Below are positions 12,442 to 25,142 of a stretch of 64,000 nucleotides of DNA, in pieces; position 1 is the first letter of the stretch, and each line of letters starts with the position of its first letter. Where the stretch lies: contig JAQISU010000036.1 in the NCBI GenBank assembly GCA_029339505.1, positions 5,047,501 to 5,111,500 of the forward strand, written 5' to 3'. Both the position numbers and the translations under genes were made by a program. This DNA comes from Unio delphinus (lineage: Eukaryota; Mollusca; Bivalvia; Unionida; Unionidae). Under the pieces are notes generated by a model. It was not told the DNA's origin. It saw nothing but the letters and a program-made list of their open reading frames with translations, and did not search any database.

Positions 12442-14012
12442 TAATATTATTGATGATATTGTAATTCCATTTATTGATCTAAATAATTAAATCAACCAAA
12501 ATTAAAGCAGAACCAAACAAATATTGATTTAACTTCTGATGGGTTGGTATCAATCTTGAATTTGACATGTAAATTATACAACTATGAAACGCTAAGGTAC
12601 AATGACATATTTTCTTAATATGTGACCAACTTCAGAATTGTCCAGCTGAAACATTGATATATCGCATTCATATTGAAGTCAGCAGCTTTATCTCCATTAA
12701 TAATGATCTGTATATTTACAATATAAAGATACATATGTTCTATGTCATTTTCGCTTACGAATCAAATATATTGCGTAAGTAACACAAATAATTTCATTTC
12801 GTACTAACATCAATAATAAAATATCGATTTACATTCTATATAACGAAGACAGAAAGCTATACAATCCACATTATGAGTGTATTTCACTACACTGCTGTCC
12901 AAATATAATTAGTAACGATTACACTATATTATTATCTCGAGGCATACACTAAGCGATTTAGTATACTTATAAACGTTAAATGTATTGGATGTTGACTGTC
13001 TTTTCATTTGAAGTGCCCAATTTAGAACTTATACGCCAGCAGGAACAAACCCTTCCGTACTAATCACTGCATTTTGTTTTTCTTTCCGCTAACGAATGTA
13101 TTGGTATATATCACATAATACAGTAATCAGGTTAAGATATTAACTAGCATAATTTAATGTATTTAAAAGTCATCTTAATATCCAACTCCTCGATTTTTGA
13201 ATAGTTTATATGATGATTAATATTCTGCGGTAGCAAATGGCACCATATTTGTTTCCTTGAATCAATTGTATTCTAATACCATCATCACCTGCATCAACAT
13301 ACATTTAAAAAATGAATGCCATGTAGGAGATGTATATTATATAATACTTAGACTGAACACTTGCAATCTGAAGATCAGACGTATGTTATCTTTCAGACTA
13401 ATTATTCTTACTCAACATAATTAGTAGCAATTATGGAAAAGCCTCTGCAATACTTCTGACAATATCCATACGTTCCAAACATGTCATCAACTGCGTTCTC
13501 TGAGAAAAAAAAAAGTGAAATAATAAATACCCTTTACTTTAACCGTTTAACTTGACTATGTTACACAACACGTTCTAAAACAATAATACAATAATTCCAA
13601 ATGTCACATAAGATTTTTACAACTAAGAAGTAAATATTTATAATTCCCAAAGATTGTTTATCTTACGTTCACTGCATTCAAATTTATTTAAAAAGCTGAA
13701 AAATTAATAGTTTGTGACATGTTTAACTAACGTTCCATGTCACATGGAGCAACAATTCGAAAGTCATTGTCCACGCGTCAACAGCTTGTACTTCACGCGG
13801 CCTCAATCAACGATGCCATAATTAACAAAATTAGATATATGATTTGGATTTTTAACGTAGATTTTACACTTTTTCAGTTACCTCGTTTCGATGTCTGAAG
13901 TGAGGCAGTAAATATAGATGTCTACCACGGTGTCATCATGACACATACAGGCAGCTTGATGTCGCACCCAGTCGCATCATCATTACACCAAACGAGCATG
14001 CAAAGCACTTAC
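12439..14012. other. No recognisable gene
   Basis: AT-rich sequence. If the minus-strand exon at 14013-14157 is real, this is its downstream intron. Confidence 0.5.
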
Positions 14013-14157
14013 CGTTTAACATCGAGCTACAGTCATAGAATATCAGGATTATGTTTATGTTCGACAATGAGTGATTATTGTGTAATACAATGGATATAAT
14101 GAAGATAATAAGATGCAACGTGACGATTTCTTTATTAATAGCATTGGTATGAACCAT
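14013..14157 (-). CDS. Possible first exon with signal peptide
   Basis: The minus-strand ATG at 14157 opens 48 codons ending in phase 1 at a consensus donor GTAAGT (14012-14007). Residues about 12-27 are a hydrophobic stretch (VTLHLIIFIISIVL), as in a signal peptide, and a lone cysteine follows. Its strand and phase would suit a gene reading towards the cysteine-rich exons at 1 kb, but no linking exons were found, so the association is speculation. It could be a chance ORF next to a chance donor. Confidence 0.3.
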
Positions 14158-14329
14158 CAAACGCTAACATCATGTCTCAGATAAAGGAATAGTATTGTTC
14201 TGATCAGCATTATTCTCGATCGATGTAGTTAATGAATATGCTAAGAATACATCAGGGATATTATTTCCACTACGATCCATGTTTTGATCCAAAGGAAGCT
14301 TATCAATTATAGGTGTTGTGTTTAATCAT

Positions 14330-15333
14330 ATGTCTATGGGGAATACAGTATACACTTACAACAACCTTCTCTCACTTCCAACAACCTTCTCTCCAGTAGA
14401 CCTTGCGGACCAATTTGAAAATTTATCCTGTGACAAAGTACAAACCATTAGCTATTCGCTTAACAGCACAATTTTAACTGGCTCGTCACCGTACAGTTAT
14501 GATGCAGAACTTCAGCGACAACTATTATGAGCATTTGAACCTGTTTATATTGATTTAGTACGGGCAATCGTGATGGAAAGTGCACAAACACCTTGTGAAC
14601 ATGCTCCGATTCCGACATCACTGCTGCTTGAGTGCTTAGACCCTATACTTCCTCACTAACTGATGTTATTAATATCTCTCTCTCATCAGGGAAATTCCCA
14701 TCATTTTTCAAAACTGCCATCGTAAAGCCTCTGCTGAAGAAACCAACACTTGACGATAACGATTTAAAGAACTACCGCCCAGTTTCTAATTTCCCATTCA
14801 TAGAGACAAATCCTAGTAAAGATTGTTCTAGCCTAACTTGTATCTCATTTTAATTCAAACAGTGTTTTTAGCAATGTACAGTCTGCATATCGCCCTTGCC
14901 ACAGTATGGAAACTATTCTTTGGAAAGTATTTAATGACATTCTCACTGCTTTGGATAGTGCAAAGATTACACTCCTCACTCTCCTGGATTTAGCTGCAGC
15001 ATTTGACACAATGGACAGTTACATATTACATATATTCCACATGGATCTGTTCTTGAATATGTTCTCTTCATTCTATACACTCATCCGCTATAAAATGGCA
15101 TAGATCATCACCAAGTGTCGCACCATTTGTGTGCTGATGACACCCATATATACAAGGCTAGCCACCCAACTAAAGTTGTTGCTACCATCCATGAAGTAGA
15201 GTGGTGCATTTCTGATGTGAAATCATATATAATATATATGCTTGAATTCAGGATACACTTTAGGATCTCAATTTCGAAATTTCCAGAAGCGAAGATGGCT
15301 TTATATTACGATGGGACTTGCCATTGCAAATAA
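14330..15333 (+). mobile_element. Decayed non-LTR retrotransposon (CR1/L2/Rex1-like reverse transcriptase)
   Basis: Broken frames on the plus strand keep landmark RT motifs in order: a DLADQFENL linker block, FKTAIVKPLLKKP, NYRPVSNFPF (14632-14850), then LDLAAAFDTMD (RT motif A, near 14985-15015) and CADDTHIYKAS (the YADD-type motif, near 15130-15165). The interval between motif A and the ADD motif is shorter than in intact elements, so there is an internal deletion. Several stops and frameshifts separate the pieces. The family call rests on the AAFDT-D block and is approximate. Ends were not located. Confidence 0.75.
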
Positions 15334-17636
15334 AGAGTAGTTATGATATAATAAAATTGTTTGTAACACAGACGTTACATGAAGTAAAGTAATTGGGTCT
15401 TATGTTTTATTAAGGTCGATTAGTTTTGTCATTTCTCAATTTCTCGTGCAATCCTTAAGATCATATGTGAAGGCCATGGTATTGCTTTCATCACATTTCT
15501 TTAGAGATGATTCATTTATTTAAATTATTAACTGGAAAAAAAAACTGCGCATTGATCCTAGGTGTACTATAACTTGCTAGGGAATTAATGGGAATTAATT
15601 TAAGGTGAATTTAATAAATTAAGATTTATTTGAACCCAATATCAAATTTGACAGTTCTGACACTTTAACACATTTAGGTTTGCTACACAAATTTAATCTA
15701 TTCGTTTTATTGTTTTTTTTGTTTGTTTGTTATTTCTTTTTTTGGGTGGTGGGGGGAGGGGGTATGGGGGTGGAGTTATTGAAATTGTGATATAACGGTT
15801 ACCAGTATTTGGGGCTTATTTCAAGTGCTGTAGTTCGTTCAAAATGATCACATTTGAAACTAGCTCAATAGCATATTTGTTGACATTTAGAAAACAGTTT
15901 GTTTCCCGTCTAGTCTATTATACAATTTAGGACCATAGATGTGTAAATACAGGATTAAAGCAAACCGATTGTAATCACACGATTGTTATTCCAAAAGTCA
16001 AATTAGTTACTGTATTTCTTCCAAGATGTTACTTCACCGAATGCACGAACGCAATTAAGATTTAAACCGGATATAAACTGTCTAGACAATTGAACTACCC
16101 AGCATAATGATTATTATTAAGTCTGCTGTAAAAACGAATACATATTCCAGTCATGACCTCCGCCTTATCCGGATAATGAGTAAGTCATTCACGGCAATTC
16201 TTGATTAAATGTTGAACAAGTGCTGAATAATGAATACACAATAATGGGTGTTAGAAAAAAAAGAACTTGATATATAAGCAAAGATAAGTTTCGAAATAAA
16301 AGCATACAAATATCGCTTAATTGTTGATTTCAGTAGACATAGACGATCTCAATCAAAATGTCGGCAATATAAATTTTTAATTTGCAATAAATAATTGTGC
16401 ATTTATCAGAAACTATTTTTTTGTTGCTTGTTTTCGGGTTTGCATTTTGTTTCTTCTTGTGCTTCTTATAAGGAGGAGAACCTAGATGTTGTTCAAATCA
16501 ACACACTGTATCATCAACAATCTCCAAGTTTTTAGTATATTGCTTGAACGTCTAAATGCAAAATTCAAGAGAAACAAAATGTGTGTGTTGGGTGGGAGGG
16601 CCGTCTACCCAATCAACATTTAAGTCCGGAATAGCATCATATTGGTCTGAGTTATTAACCGTTAGGCGAGAAACGTGTCATTTTTTTCTTTTGAAAGTCA
16701 CGCTTTGTTCACAATTATTTATCCAGATATATTTCATTACTTTATAAACAATGCTTTGGATTGGGGAAATATTGCAGATAGTCTCTTCCTTATTTAAACT
16801 TACTTTGTTCTCCTTCATACCTAGGATGATGTTGATGTAAAAAATGATAAATGCCAAATTGTGTTAGATAACTGACAGTTAATAATAAACTCTGACAACA
16901 TTTTGGAATCCGTTTAGAATGGTCTTGTCATGAATATAATACTAAAAAAATATTCCTTGAGCATTGCTCGCAATATATACATGTAAAGGTTATTTACTGT
17001 GTATATAATACAATACCGCATCATATCAAATAACTGTTTATTTATGCAATATTTCATCATTATAACACATTACACTTTCTATATGAATATAGGATAGTCG
17101 ACGTTGTGAGTAAGATTAAACGACTTACACCCGATGTTCGAGAACAGTAAACCAAGAGACATTTCTTTCATTCTGTTTTTTTCTTAGCAAACCAAGAGTC
17201 ATATATGGGTTTAAACACTGATCGCAAAATCCATTATGTTTGTTGCTCAATACAATATCTAGCAAAGTCACTTCAATATTACTTCTACTTTGTTCTTAAC
17301 ATTGTTTATGTAAGACTAAACAATATGATTTATATCTAATGATATTAAGGTATAGACGTATGAAATGTATACAAATAATAATCACATTAGTGTGGGGCGA
17401 CTAACACATTAAGTAATTTGCTGGAAATCGTTATTTGCTATCACATCTAGAGAATAACCTGTGATAATGTAGGTGTATTTTTTCGCTTAGCAGGAATGTA
17501 TTTTAACATAGGGGGTAAATCTCTCCCAGAAGATTACACTGGTGTCAGTTCTATATCGTCCCATTATACCCACAATAGGCCACCAACTAATTTTAAAATT
17601 TGCTGAAAAGGTATTGAATAATCGATGAGCTAAAGT
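15334..17636. other. No gene; contains a G-rich tract
   Basis: AT-rich DNA. At 15743-15773 four or more runs of three to six G on the plus strand (GGGTGGTGGGGGGAGGGGG...) form a G-quadruplex-capable tract. No supported exon was found. Confidence 0.5.
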
Positions 17637-17701
17637 TTAAATTCTAAAGTAATTCTTTAAATTATCTTCCCAGTTCATCATTCGGTTAAATATCTGGCAT
17701 C
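17637..17701 (-). pseudogene. Decayed copy of the cysteine-rich exon at 262-362
   Basis: The minus strand preserves the acceptor TGTACAG and the start of the exon (GATGCCAGATATTTAA.. against GATGCCTGATATTTAA..). The cysteines YCRECRC are lost and the frame ends at TAA 17639-17637. Similarity continues into the neighbouring intron (GATGATTATGACGATGATG, near 17718). This is a relic of a duplicated gene segment. Confidence 0.5.
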
Positions 17702-17711
17702 CTGTACAATC

Positions 17712-19086
17712 AATTTGATGATTATGACGATGATGACGATAATAATGAATGTTGTGCCTGATATAATGATGATAGTTGTGGTGGTTATGACTCTATCATT
17801 TGTTAAACATTCTACTTTTCCCCGCTAAATTTTTAGTGCTTTTACAGGAGTATTGTTTTTATTATCTTCAAGCTCGACGTTTGGGCAATTACTATGTCCA
17901 TGGCTCGAAAATACTAAATTAAATTCGAATTGAAAAGGTGACAACCCCGTCTCTCAATTCAAATTGGATATCTTGTCAGCCTTATTCTAATAAAAGTACC
18001 AGAAAATGCATCCGGGTTGTGTGTCAACATGCTGAGGTTTACGACGAGTATATCGGTCCGTTGTTTTTAAAAAAAAGCTTAAAAAATACACGTGCGACAT
18101 TTCAAGCACATACAAGCTGGGTTATCGTTCCTTAACAAAGATGACCAACTATAGTTAACATACAAGGGTTATAACCATTTCTTTGTTCACATGACGTACA
18201 CAAAAGTGGCAGAGCAACGTGAGACAGACACACACGGTATTTAGTTATGTTTCATATGCAAAGTCATTCCGAATTGTTCTGAATGAATTCCAAACTATAG
18301 TATGGGGAATTATTAATCAAATTAAAGGAAAGTTATATCCCTGAATTATACAGATGAATGCTTATTAATAATAGACTTAATACATATTAGATACAGCAAA
18401 TATTAAAACAGCAATATATTATATCCTTGCCAAATGTATCCCACTTTTGATCTTATTATTGCGTTTTACAAATTAGTATGGAAGCAATATGCATGACATG
18501 GTGATTAATGTGTGCTTGTGTTTTTAGTTAAGTATAGAAACGTCACCAAGCGGTAATGCAAACACAGCTTTGCTACTCTCATAACACTAGAAGTGGGATA
18601 AAAAAACAAACCAACTATCCTACGATAACAAATTTGTCTACGGTCAGCGGGATATTAGAGGCATAATAGGGCAAAACAAATTAAAGTTAAGATACATAAC
18701 AGTTGTCGAATGACAAAAGGTAGCAATAAAGGGAAGCTTGAGACAAAAGAAATATAAACAAATCAAACAAGTTGTTTTCTTCGCCCTATATTTACTTACG
18801 TTCAATTTAATAATGATTATCGTTCGATTTGATCTTTGTCAGATCATCATATTTGTGGTATTCACTGACATGGATTTATCGTATCGTAGAATTCGCAACG
18901 ACGCCATTTGGTCTCGACAGCGGAACATTAACAATGTAATGCCCGTTGTAGTAATGCATGGTTACTAAATATTAATCATCGTTATAATGTTACAGAACTT
19001 GTGTTAAACTACTTTTGTCCGTTTCTCAGAAACACAAATAAATCACAAGAATGCAAATTGATGTAAATGTTCTTGATTAAATTAAG
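17712..19086. other. No gene; diverged duplicate of the 9.8-10.1 kb segment
   Basis: From about 18505 to 18740 the order of landmark words (GATTAATGTGTG.TTGTGTTTTTA, GGTCAGCGGGAT, AGGGAAGCTTGA) follows that at 9790-10080. Nothing else was recognised. Confidence 0.45.
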
Positions 19087-19106
19087 ATAATAATAATAAT
19101 AATAAT

Positions 19107-19141
<35 letters not shown>
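19087..19141. repeat. (ATA)n microsatellite
   Basis: ATA trinucleotide run with one ATT interruption. Confidence 0.95.
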
Positions 19142-19143
<2 letters not shown>

Positions 19144-19844
19144 TCAACAAAAACTGTAGAGGTATGCATGTGTGCACATAAATTCATTTATTTACTCCTT
19201 CAACGTACTCACAACATATCTATCCATTATCAACAAATTAGCATGTATGTCATGAAAATTTTAATTGTGTTCAATTGTTCTAGTTCATTCGGATATATAA
19301 TTTATCGTACATTTTTACATGCTGAGTGGCATTCATATCAAAACACTTTGTCTATAATATAGGTCAGTTATCTTTATCATGATATCGCAGATGAAACAAG
19401 GCTTACACTATGTCAAATTGAGTGCATATGTTCTCCATTAACATTTTTGTAATCGACATGTTAGGTTGCTTTATACTTTTAAACAAATGTTCTAAACAAC
19501 ATTTAAATTGAACAAGCAAGCTGTATACACATCATAATTTGCATATGAATTCGAGATGAATCTGTATGGCATATATCACACCAGCTGTAGTAAAATGACC
19601 CTATTAGCCTATGCTAATATGATGTATGTTAATACATGAGGAAATATTTTAGCATGAAGTCAATTCTTCTAAAGCGTCAATGTGACAAAATAGCATATGT
19701 TTTAAGCAAATAAGATTGAACGTAAATATCGCAGTTGTATGCATGTTAATAATATATCAATCTAAGTCACTTTGGATATAAATCACTTTTAAAATTTTGT
19801 TCTTTTTCGTGACAAACATTGTTTCAATTGTATCATTGTGCGGG
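19142..19844. other. No recognisable gene
   Basis: AT-rich, no supported exon. Confidence 0.55.
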
Positions 19845-21830
19845 TTATATAATATACGCAGTTGTGAAGTCAGATGGAAGTCCCATGTAGAACACCAAAC
19901 TAAAGATGGGCATATACCCTGTATAGTAAAGAATATTCATCTCTATGAATGGTGTAGGTATCATTGTAAATAAAGTAATCAAGGGATCTGTACTTGACCG
20001 GCGAAGGTATCTAGCAGAATAGATTATGTTCGTCTCGAAAGATATCCCTATAAAAAAACAATTACCCTTGCATATATTCCAACTACCAATCACAATGATG
20101 ACGAAATAGAAGCGTCGGATGGTGACAGACACTTCTTTATTTGTGATGTGGTCAAAATAAGAGATGCCAAGGATTGTTATGTAGGCTGTCATTACAAGTA
20201 CATGGATTCTTTGTTGTAATTCTGCTGTATGGGTCCCGGTCTCAGATGAGCACAAACAAAATTGAGACAACTAGTGCTCTCAATAGTCTGAATATAATTT
20301 TGAGACATATATTCATGTGTCTTCAGATGGGTCCTAGCCTTGAACATCTGCCGTTCGTTGTGCCTATCGTGACAAAATTGATGACGTTTCTCACTCTGGT
20401 TATCATATCTGGCTCAGTGTTTTCAGTTTCGGTTCTCTGACTGTAATCTAGGCCAATATTTGTTAGCCAATATTTGTCATCATCGTTGTCTTCTCAGCGC
20501 TTATCTCCATGTCTAAACTGGAAGATGTTTCATATAGATTCTTCCCTAAGGTAGCACATTCGTCTTCACTGCACGCCAACACATTAATGTCGTTTGCGAA
20601 TCGGATGTTGGTAATTTACGCCGTCGAATGCTGACTGTCCAACAGTGGTTTTCCAGTCTTTCGCTCATGGTTCTCTCTAAGTAAGTGTTGAAAAGCATGA
20701 GTGGCAATAGGCAACATGACGTGCTCTGACCTTTGTCTGTAACAAGTGCCTCACAAAACCTTGAACAATTACTGCAATGTTAGTCTTGTTGTACAGCTGC
20801 TTCATGGATTTGATGAAAGTTTGAACCATGTTGTTCTTTCTCACTATGGACTATAATGCTTCATGCCACACTCGCTTGTCAAATGCCGCTTTGAAATATA
20901 TGAACAAATGATTATAATTATTTTTGATGTTACGAGTATTTTTGACGCAGAAAACTGAAAAGCAATATTTTTTATGTTATACTTCTTCCACTTCGGAACA
21001 GTTTATGTTCTTCAGCAATTATAGTTTCTGCTTGTAGTTCCAATCTTTTAAGATGATATAAGGCATCACCTTAATATCGTGGCGTTTTGGTGGATTGTTA
21101 TAATCAGCTATCGCGTCCACTGAGTTGGGCAATGTCTACCAGCTTGTGTTGCTGATTTTTGTTAGTAGCTTTAAAACGGTTTCATCACCCCGATAATTGA
21201 TACATTCAGCTAGAATTTTGTCTACTCGAGCTGTCTTGCCATTTTTCAGTGCTCTTGTTGCTGACTAAACCTCGTTTTTACAAATTGGAAAATCAGCATC
21301 ATTTGTGGAGTTTAAAACGTCAAACATCCCTTAGTTTCATGTCACCTCTACGGTTTTATAGTTCTCTTCAATACTTACCTCATCTTTCAGCAATATAAAT
21401 CGCTTTTGTTAGGCATATCCAATGTTCGTCTTGAATCATATTTAATCTTGGATGCTTATGTTTGTTGAGGTCTTTCACTTTTCAGAATGCTTGTGTGCTG
21501 TTATTCTTTATAAGACTGGTCTCTGTTTCTTTTCACGTTTGTTCAATCAAATTTTTGTTTCTCTAATATTCTTGTGCTTTTTGTTGGTACTCCATTGCCC
21601 CAGTAGTACGTCTTGGATTTTTTAAGGTCTCGGGAAATTTCACTAACTCAGAATATCATTTGTAAACCAGCGATTGTATTTGGGCAATGGAGGTCAATGA
21701 TCTTGTTGGCAGCTGTTGTCACGACTGTCATAAATTGTGTGTCATCATTTTAATTTCAGCAAGCCTGAAAAGGAGTGGAGCAAATCACTTTTATCCAATT
21801 GTTTATTGGAATGAGTTGCAGTAGTCAAAT
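19845..21830 (-). mobile_element. Decayed non-LTR retrotransposon on the minus strand (RTE/Jockey-type RT)
   Basis: Minus-strand frames hold RT landmarks in the expected order from right to left. An F-x-AAFD-VWHEAL-like motif A block lies near 20840-20910. A degraded QG-SPLLFN-like block sits near 20680-20740. The C-terminal region ETGTHTAELQQRIHVL...ILGISYFDHITNKEV at 20270-20100 is typical of the end of RT ORFs. Many stops and frameshifts break it. Its 5' boundary is uncertain. A (GAT)n tail-like tract at about 21885-21935 lies beyond its upstream end and may belong to a different, plus-strand element. Confidence 0.65.
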
Positions 21831-21884
21831 TCCTTCAGATGCTGTTCAACACAGTGACTCGACGACCACACCTGGTCGACAGAC

Positions 21885-21935
21885 TGATGATAATGATGAT
21901 TATGATGATGTCGATGATGATGATGATGATCATAC
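21885..21935. repeat. (GAT)n trinucleotide tract
   Basis: Imperfect GAT/AAT repeats follow CACACCTGGTCGACAGACT, a context seen at the 3' ends of some non-LTR elements. That association is inference. Confidence 0.7.
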
Positions 21936-22694
21936 TAGTGACCAACTGACTTAAACAGTGATTTTCATAGTCACAGAAGCTATACGAGATGGTAATCTTC
22001 CAACCCTACGGTAGAATAACAGGAGCAACGTGGATTACATCGAAGAGACGCGGAAATAAAAAGTTGGACATTAGCAAGATAATGCCCGTTTTAACAAAGT
22101 TTGAGTATAAAGTTTTTGTTTGATGCCAATTAAGACTTAACTAGTAGGATAATATATACATCTTATTATTTAATATGATATGAATATTTTGTTCATACAA
22201 CACGATTCTCTTGTTTGTTCCGTCGGGTAATTTCTTTTTTGTTTCATTGTATGCTATTGTAATGACACATTATTTGCTGGACATGACCTTGTCCGTTACA
22301 CTTTCATTTCTGCTTGACCTGAATTAACGGTTTATTTATGTGTCTGTAAAGATAAAAATACATAGCTAAATTATTATCTTTATGTTACGGAATAAAGGCA
22401 CAATAGCACAGAGTGTCTGTAATTTTGTGAATGTCACAGATGATGTAACTAATGAATGTGTCGACTTATAAGCTGAAACAATTCACAAAAACCTAGAGTT
22501 TCTAAAGATTCAATTAATTAATTGATAAATAAATGAGAGAAAAATAATTTTTGTGGGGACCCGCTTTTAGTGAAACTTGTATTTCACGAAATGTTTCGGA
22601 AGCCGCACGTGACCATAACAACCTTACGTAATATTCGTCCAGTGGGCGGGTTATAAGTAACGTGATTCTAATTAAATACCTCCTATAAACAAAA
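21936..22694. other. No recognisable gene
   Basis: AT-rich; the short ORFs carry no domain. Confidence 0.5.
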
Positions 22695-22906
22695 ATGGCG
22701 AACACGCGAGGCAGTCTAACACGTAAATGTCGCCCGCGATTGTTGCTTTCTGAGAAAAAACGTCAAAAAACTGTCAGAGAGACCGAACGGGACTTATCAT
22801 TGATTCGTCATAGGGACCAGTTTTTTCAATGATGAGCATTAATGGAAGAGTTAGGACTGGCATCAGACACTGGAATATTTTATTCGAAGCTTTTGATAGG
22901 ACTGTA
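22695..22906 (+). pseudogene. Broken coding fragment, MANTRGSLTRK... protein
   Basis: From ATG 22695 the plus strand reads 45 codons of basic sequence (KCRPRLLLSEKKRQKTVRET then ERDLSLIRHRDQFFQ). It meets two adjacent TGA codons and then continues in the same frame as ALMEELGLASDTGIFYSKLL. This resembles a basic motif found at the start of several invertebrate proteins, in which a Trp-Arg pair lies where the two TGA codons fall. The family is not certain. It is probably a pseudogene or a dead retrocopy fragment. Confidence 0.4.
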
Positions 22907-25081
22907 TTTGCAATGATTTCAAATAAATAGCCTCTGGAAATATTGTGGACGCAGACAATGTTGTCAACATGTATTGGGAGCCTGACCTGGGCGTCCGCTA
23001 AATGGTTCGTCAATGAAGTAATAGGGTGCACACGAGCCTTAGGTTTCTTTTGCCTGGGTATTCCTAAAATGTGACAAGTGCATTCATTTTTCATTATTGG
23101 GCTTATTGTCTTTATACACAGATTTAGAGGATTGCGAATATTGCGTTTAACAAAATTACTTGGGTAAAGTTAGCTATATCAAGACACACAAACTATCAAT
23201 TAATAGATGCATGGTTTTGATATGTATTGTGACTAAGTGATAACATTTACGTTACGTCGTTTTAACAAACTTGTTTCGTTAACTAGAAAGCGTATTGTGG
23301 ATTAGCAAAATTTGAGTTCGCGTGTACTCAGTATGATCTATTTGAGATTATAAGACGCAAAATTGCGCAAAATACGTCATTTTAAATTACTTGTGTTTCC
23401 TATATTTGTTTAGACTGCTTATATATGTAACGTTGATCTCTCTGAAAAAATTGTATATACTTCTTTAATCAAGCGAATATAATGGACCTTCTTAAATGTG
23501 CTCAAATACAACTGGTAGTGATTAGTTGTGTTGTCCAATGTAAGTTTAAAAGTAAGTGTCACACAAAATATTGATTTGGTTTGCATGGTAACGTGGTGTT
23601 AATCATACAATTTTCTATTACATTAACAGGAGAATCATAGCAAAAAAAGATCTAAAATCAAAAGGAAAATTATAAAAAAGATACCGCGACATTCCAACAG
23701 CAAATGGATAAATAAATGTTGTGTGTAATTGACAAATATAAATTGTAATTCAAAGACGTGGGACTGTTTTAACACAGTGTAATTTAGTTCATTTTGTTTT
23801 CATGGTGAGTAAATGATTATTACAATCTGAAATGGGCTATGCAACGTTAACTAAGATACGAACGAACTTCGTGAACACTAGGAATACAGTACCATAACAG
23901 GAGACACTATGATATATATATCATCCTTCAATTTAGTAAATGAAACTACATCAAAGAGATAACATATCTGTCTGTAATGGTGCGCAGCGGTAAAATCAGC
24001 AGGATTATGTCAACATGCTGTATACAGCTACATTACTAAATAGGTTTAGATAACAAGTCTTTGGATCGAAACTGCGATGCAAATTCATCAGTCACAGTGC
24101 GGAAACTGTCTTCTAATCCGAAGAGGGTGATCTGTGGCATCACATTCTATATATAGGTGCGCTAGTATATGTGTGCCGTAATTAAGTTTCAAATCATGAC
24201 GGAAACGATAAAGACGAGTAATTGGGGTGAACCGTCTGTGGACACAAATTGCGATGGAACAGGCGAATTTGCCAAAATAAAAAAAACTCGAAAAACAATC
24301 AAAACTATGATTACGTTGTTTCTGTCTGGTCTATTTTGCTATAAATGTGATAATTAAATTCTCAACACACCACTTTACACAGTACCAAGGTTTCTACTTC
24401 TGTATTTTGTTCACTGTACGATATTTTAATATCTTCACTGTCATAAGGGTTTCCTTCTCTTTATCTTAGATTCTCGACTTCTTTTCTTTTCATTCAGACT
24501 GTGTCGATGTTCTTTATTTAGGGATGGTACCTCTTCTTTACAAACGATACATAAATACACACATACATATATACGGATTTGACGGACCGACTGCCAGGCT
24601 AAATGGGAACAGGCAGAAAGAAATACAGAAAGAGGACACTTTATGTTTTCGGTCATGATATTTCCGTCGTGTTATTGGAAAATCCAAACTAAATACATGT
24701 AGCATTTAAACCTACTTAAAGGGACGGATGTGCGTGTAAGATAGCGATGTACATATATTTATATTCTAACTCTATTGGTTCATTTAACAATTGCTAATCT
24801 TAAGTCAAGAACATAAGAGTAAAGCTGATGTTAATGAGTGTATGATGGAAAGGAAGTTATTGAAAGAATTTTAAATAACCTACATAATTCTTTCCTCATT
24901 TATTTCCTTTGGATTTTTGTTTCTAGTACGCATTACATTATAGAAAACTGTGGACCCTTGTATTACTATTATGCGTGGGTATATAAGATATTAAAAGCCA
25001 ACTTCCTTGAAGCATTTGACACAGTGTTACATAGTGAGAAATTATAACTAAATATAGCACAGTAAATCATTATATCCTAAA
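22907..25081. other. No recognisable gene; 5' flank of the CTLD/WSC gene
   Basis: AT-rich. A 106-codon minus-strand ORF (22774-23094) is open but matches nothing I know and overlaps the broken plus-strand fragment. No clear TATA or initiator for the gene starting at 25082 could be singled out. Confidence 0.5.
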
Positions 25082-25142
25082 ATGGCGTCCATGGGATTTA
25101 TGGTTGCAAGTTTTCTCATAATCTTTTGGATCTGGATTCCAG
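25082..25142 (+). CDS. Signal-peptide exon 1 of a secreted CTLD/WSC gene
   Basis: ATG at 25082 opens 20 codons plus one nucleotide, ending at a consensus donor G|GTAAGAT (25143). The peptide MASMGFMVASFLIIFWIWIP is a hydrophobic secretion signal. Phase 1 at its end matches the phase-1 start of the CTLD exon at 43179. Joining them gives a plausible mature N-terminus within a few residues of the junction. The intron between now holds the Polinton. The join is inference from phase, spacing and strand; transcripts would decide it. Confidence 0.55.

Noticed and set aside
19845..20270. 141-codon minus ORF as a host membrane protein
   Set aside because: Its start matches the C-terminal region of non-LTR reverse-transcriptase ORFs; the hydrophobic remainder is decayed sequence.
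22774..23094. 106-codon minus-strand ORF
   Set aside because: Open, but no domain, no splice context, and it overlaps a more convincing broken plus-strand coding fragment. It could be real; nothing in the sequence decides it.
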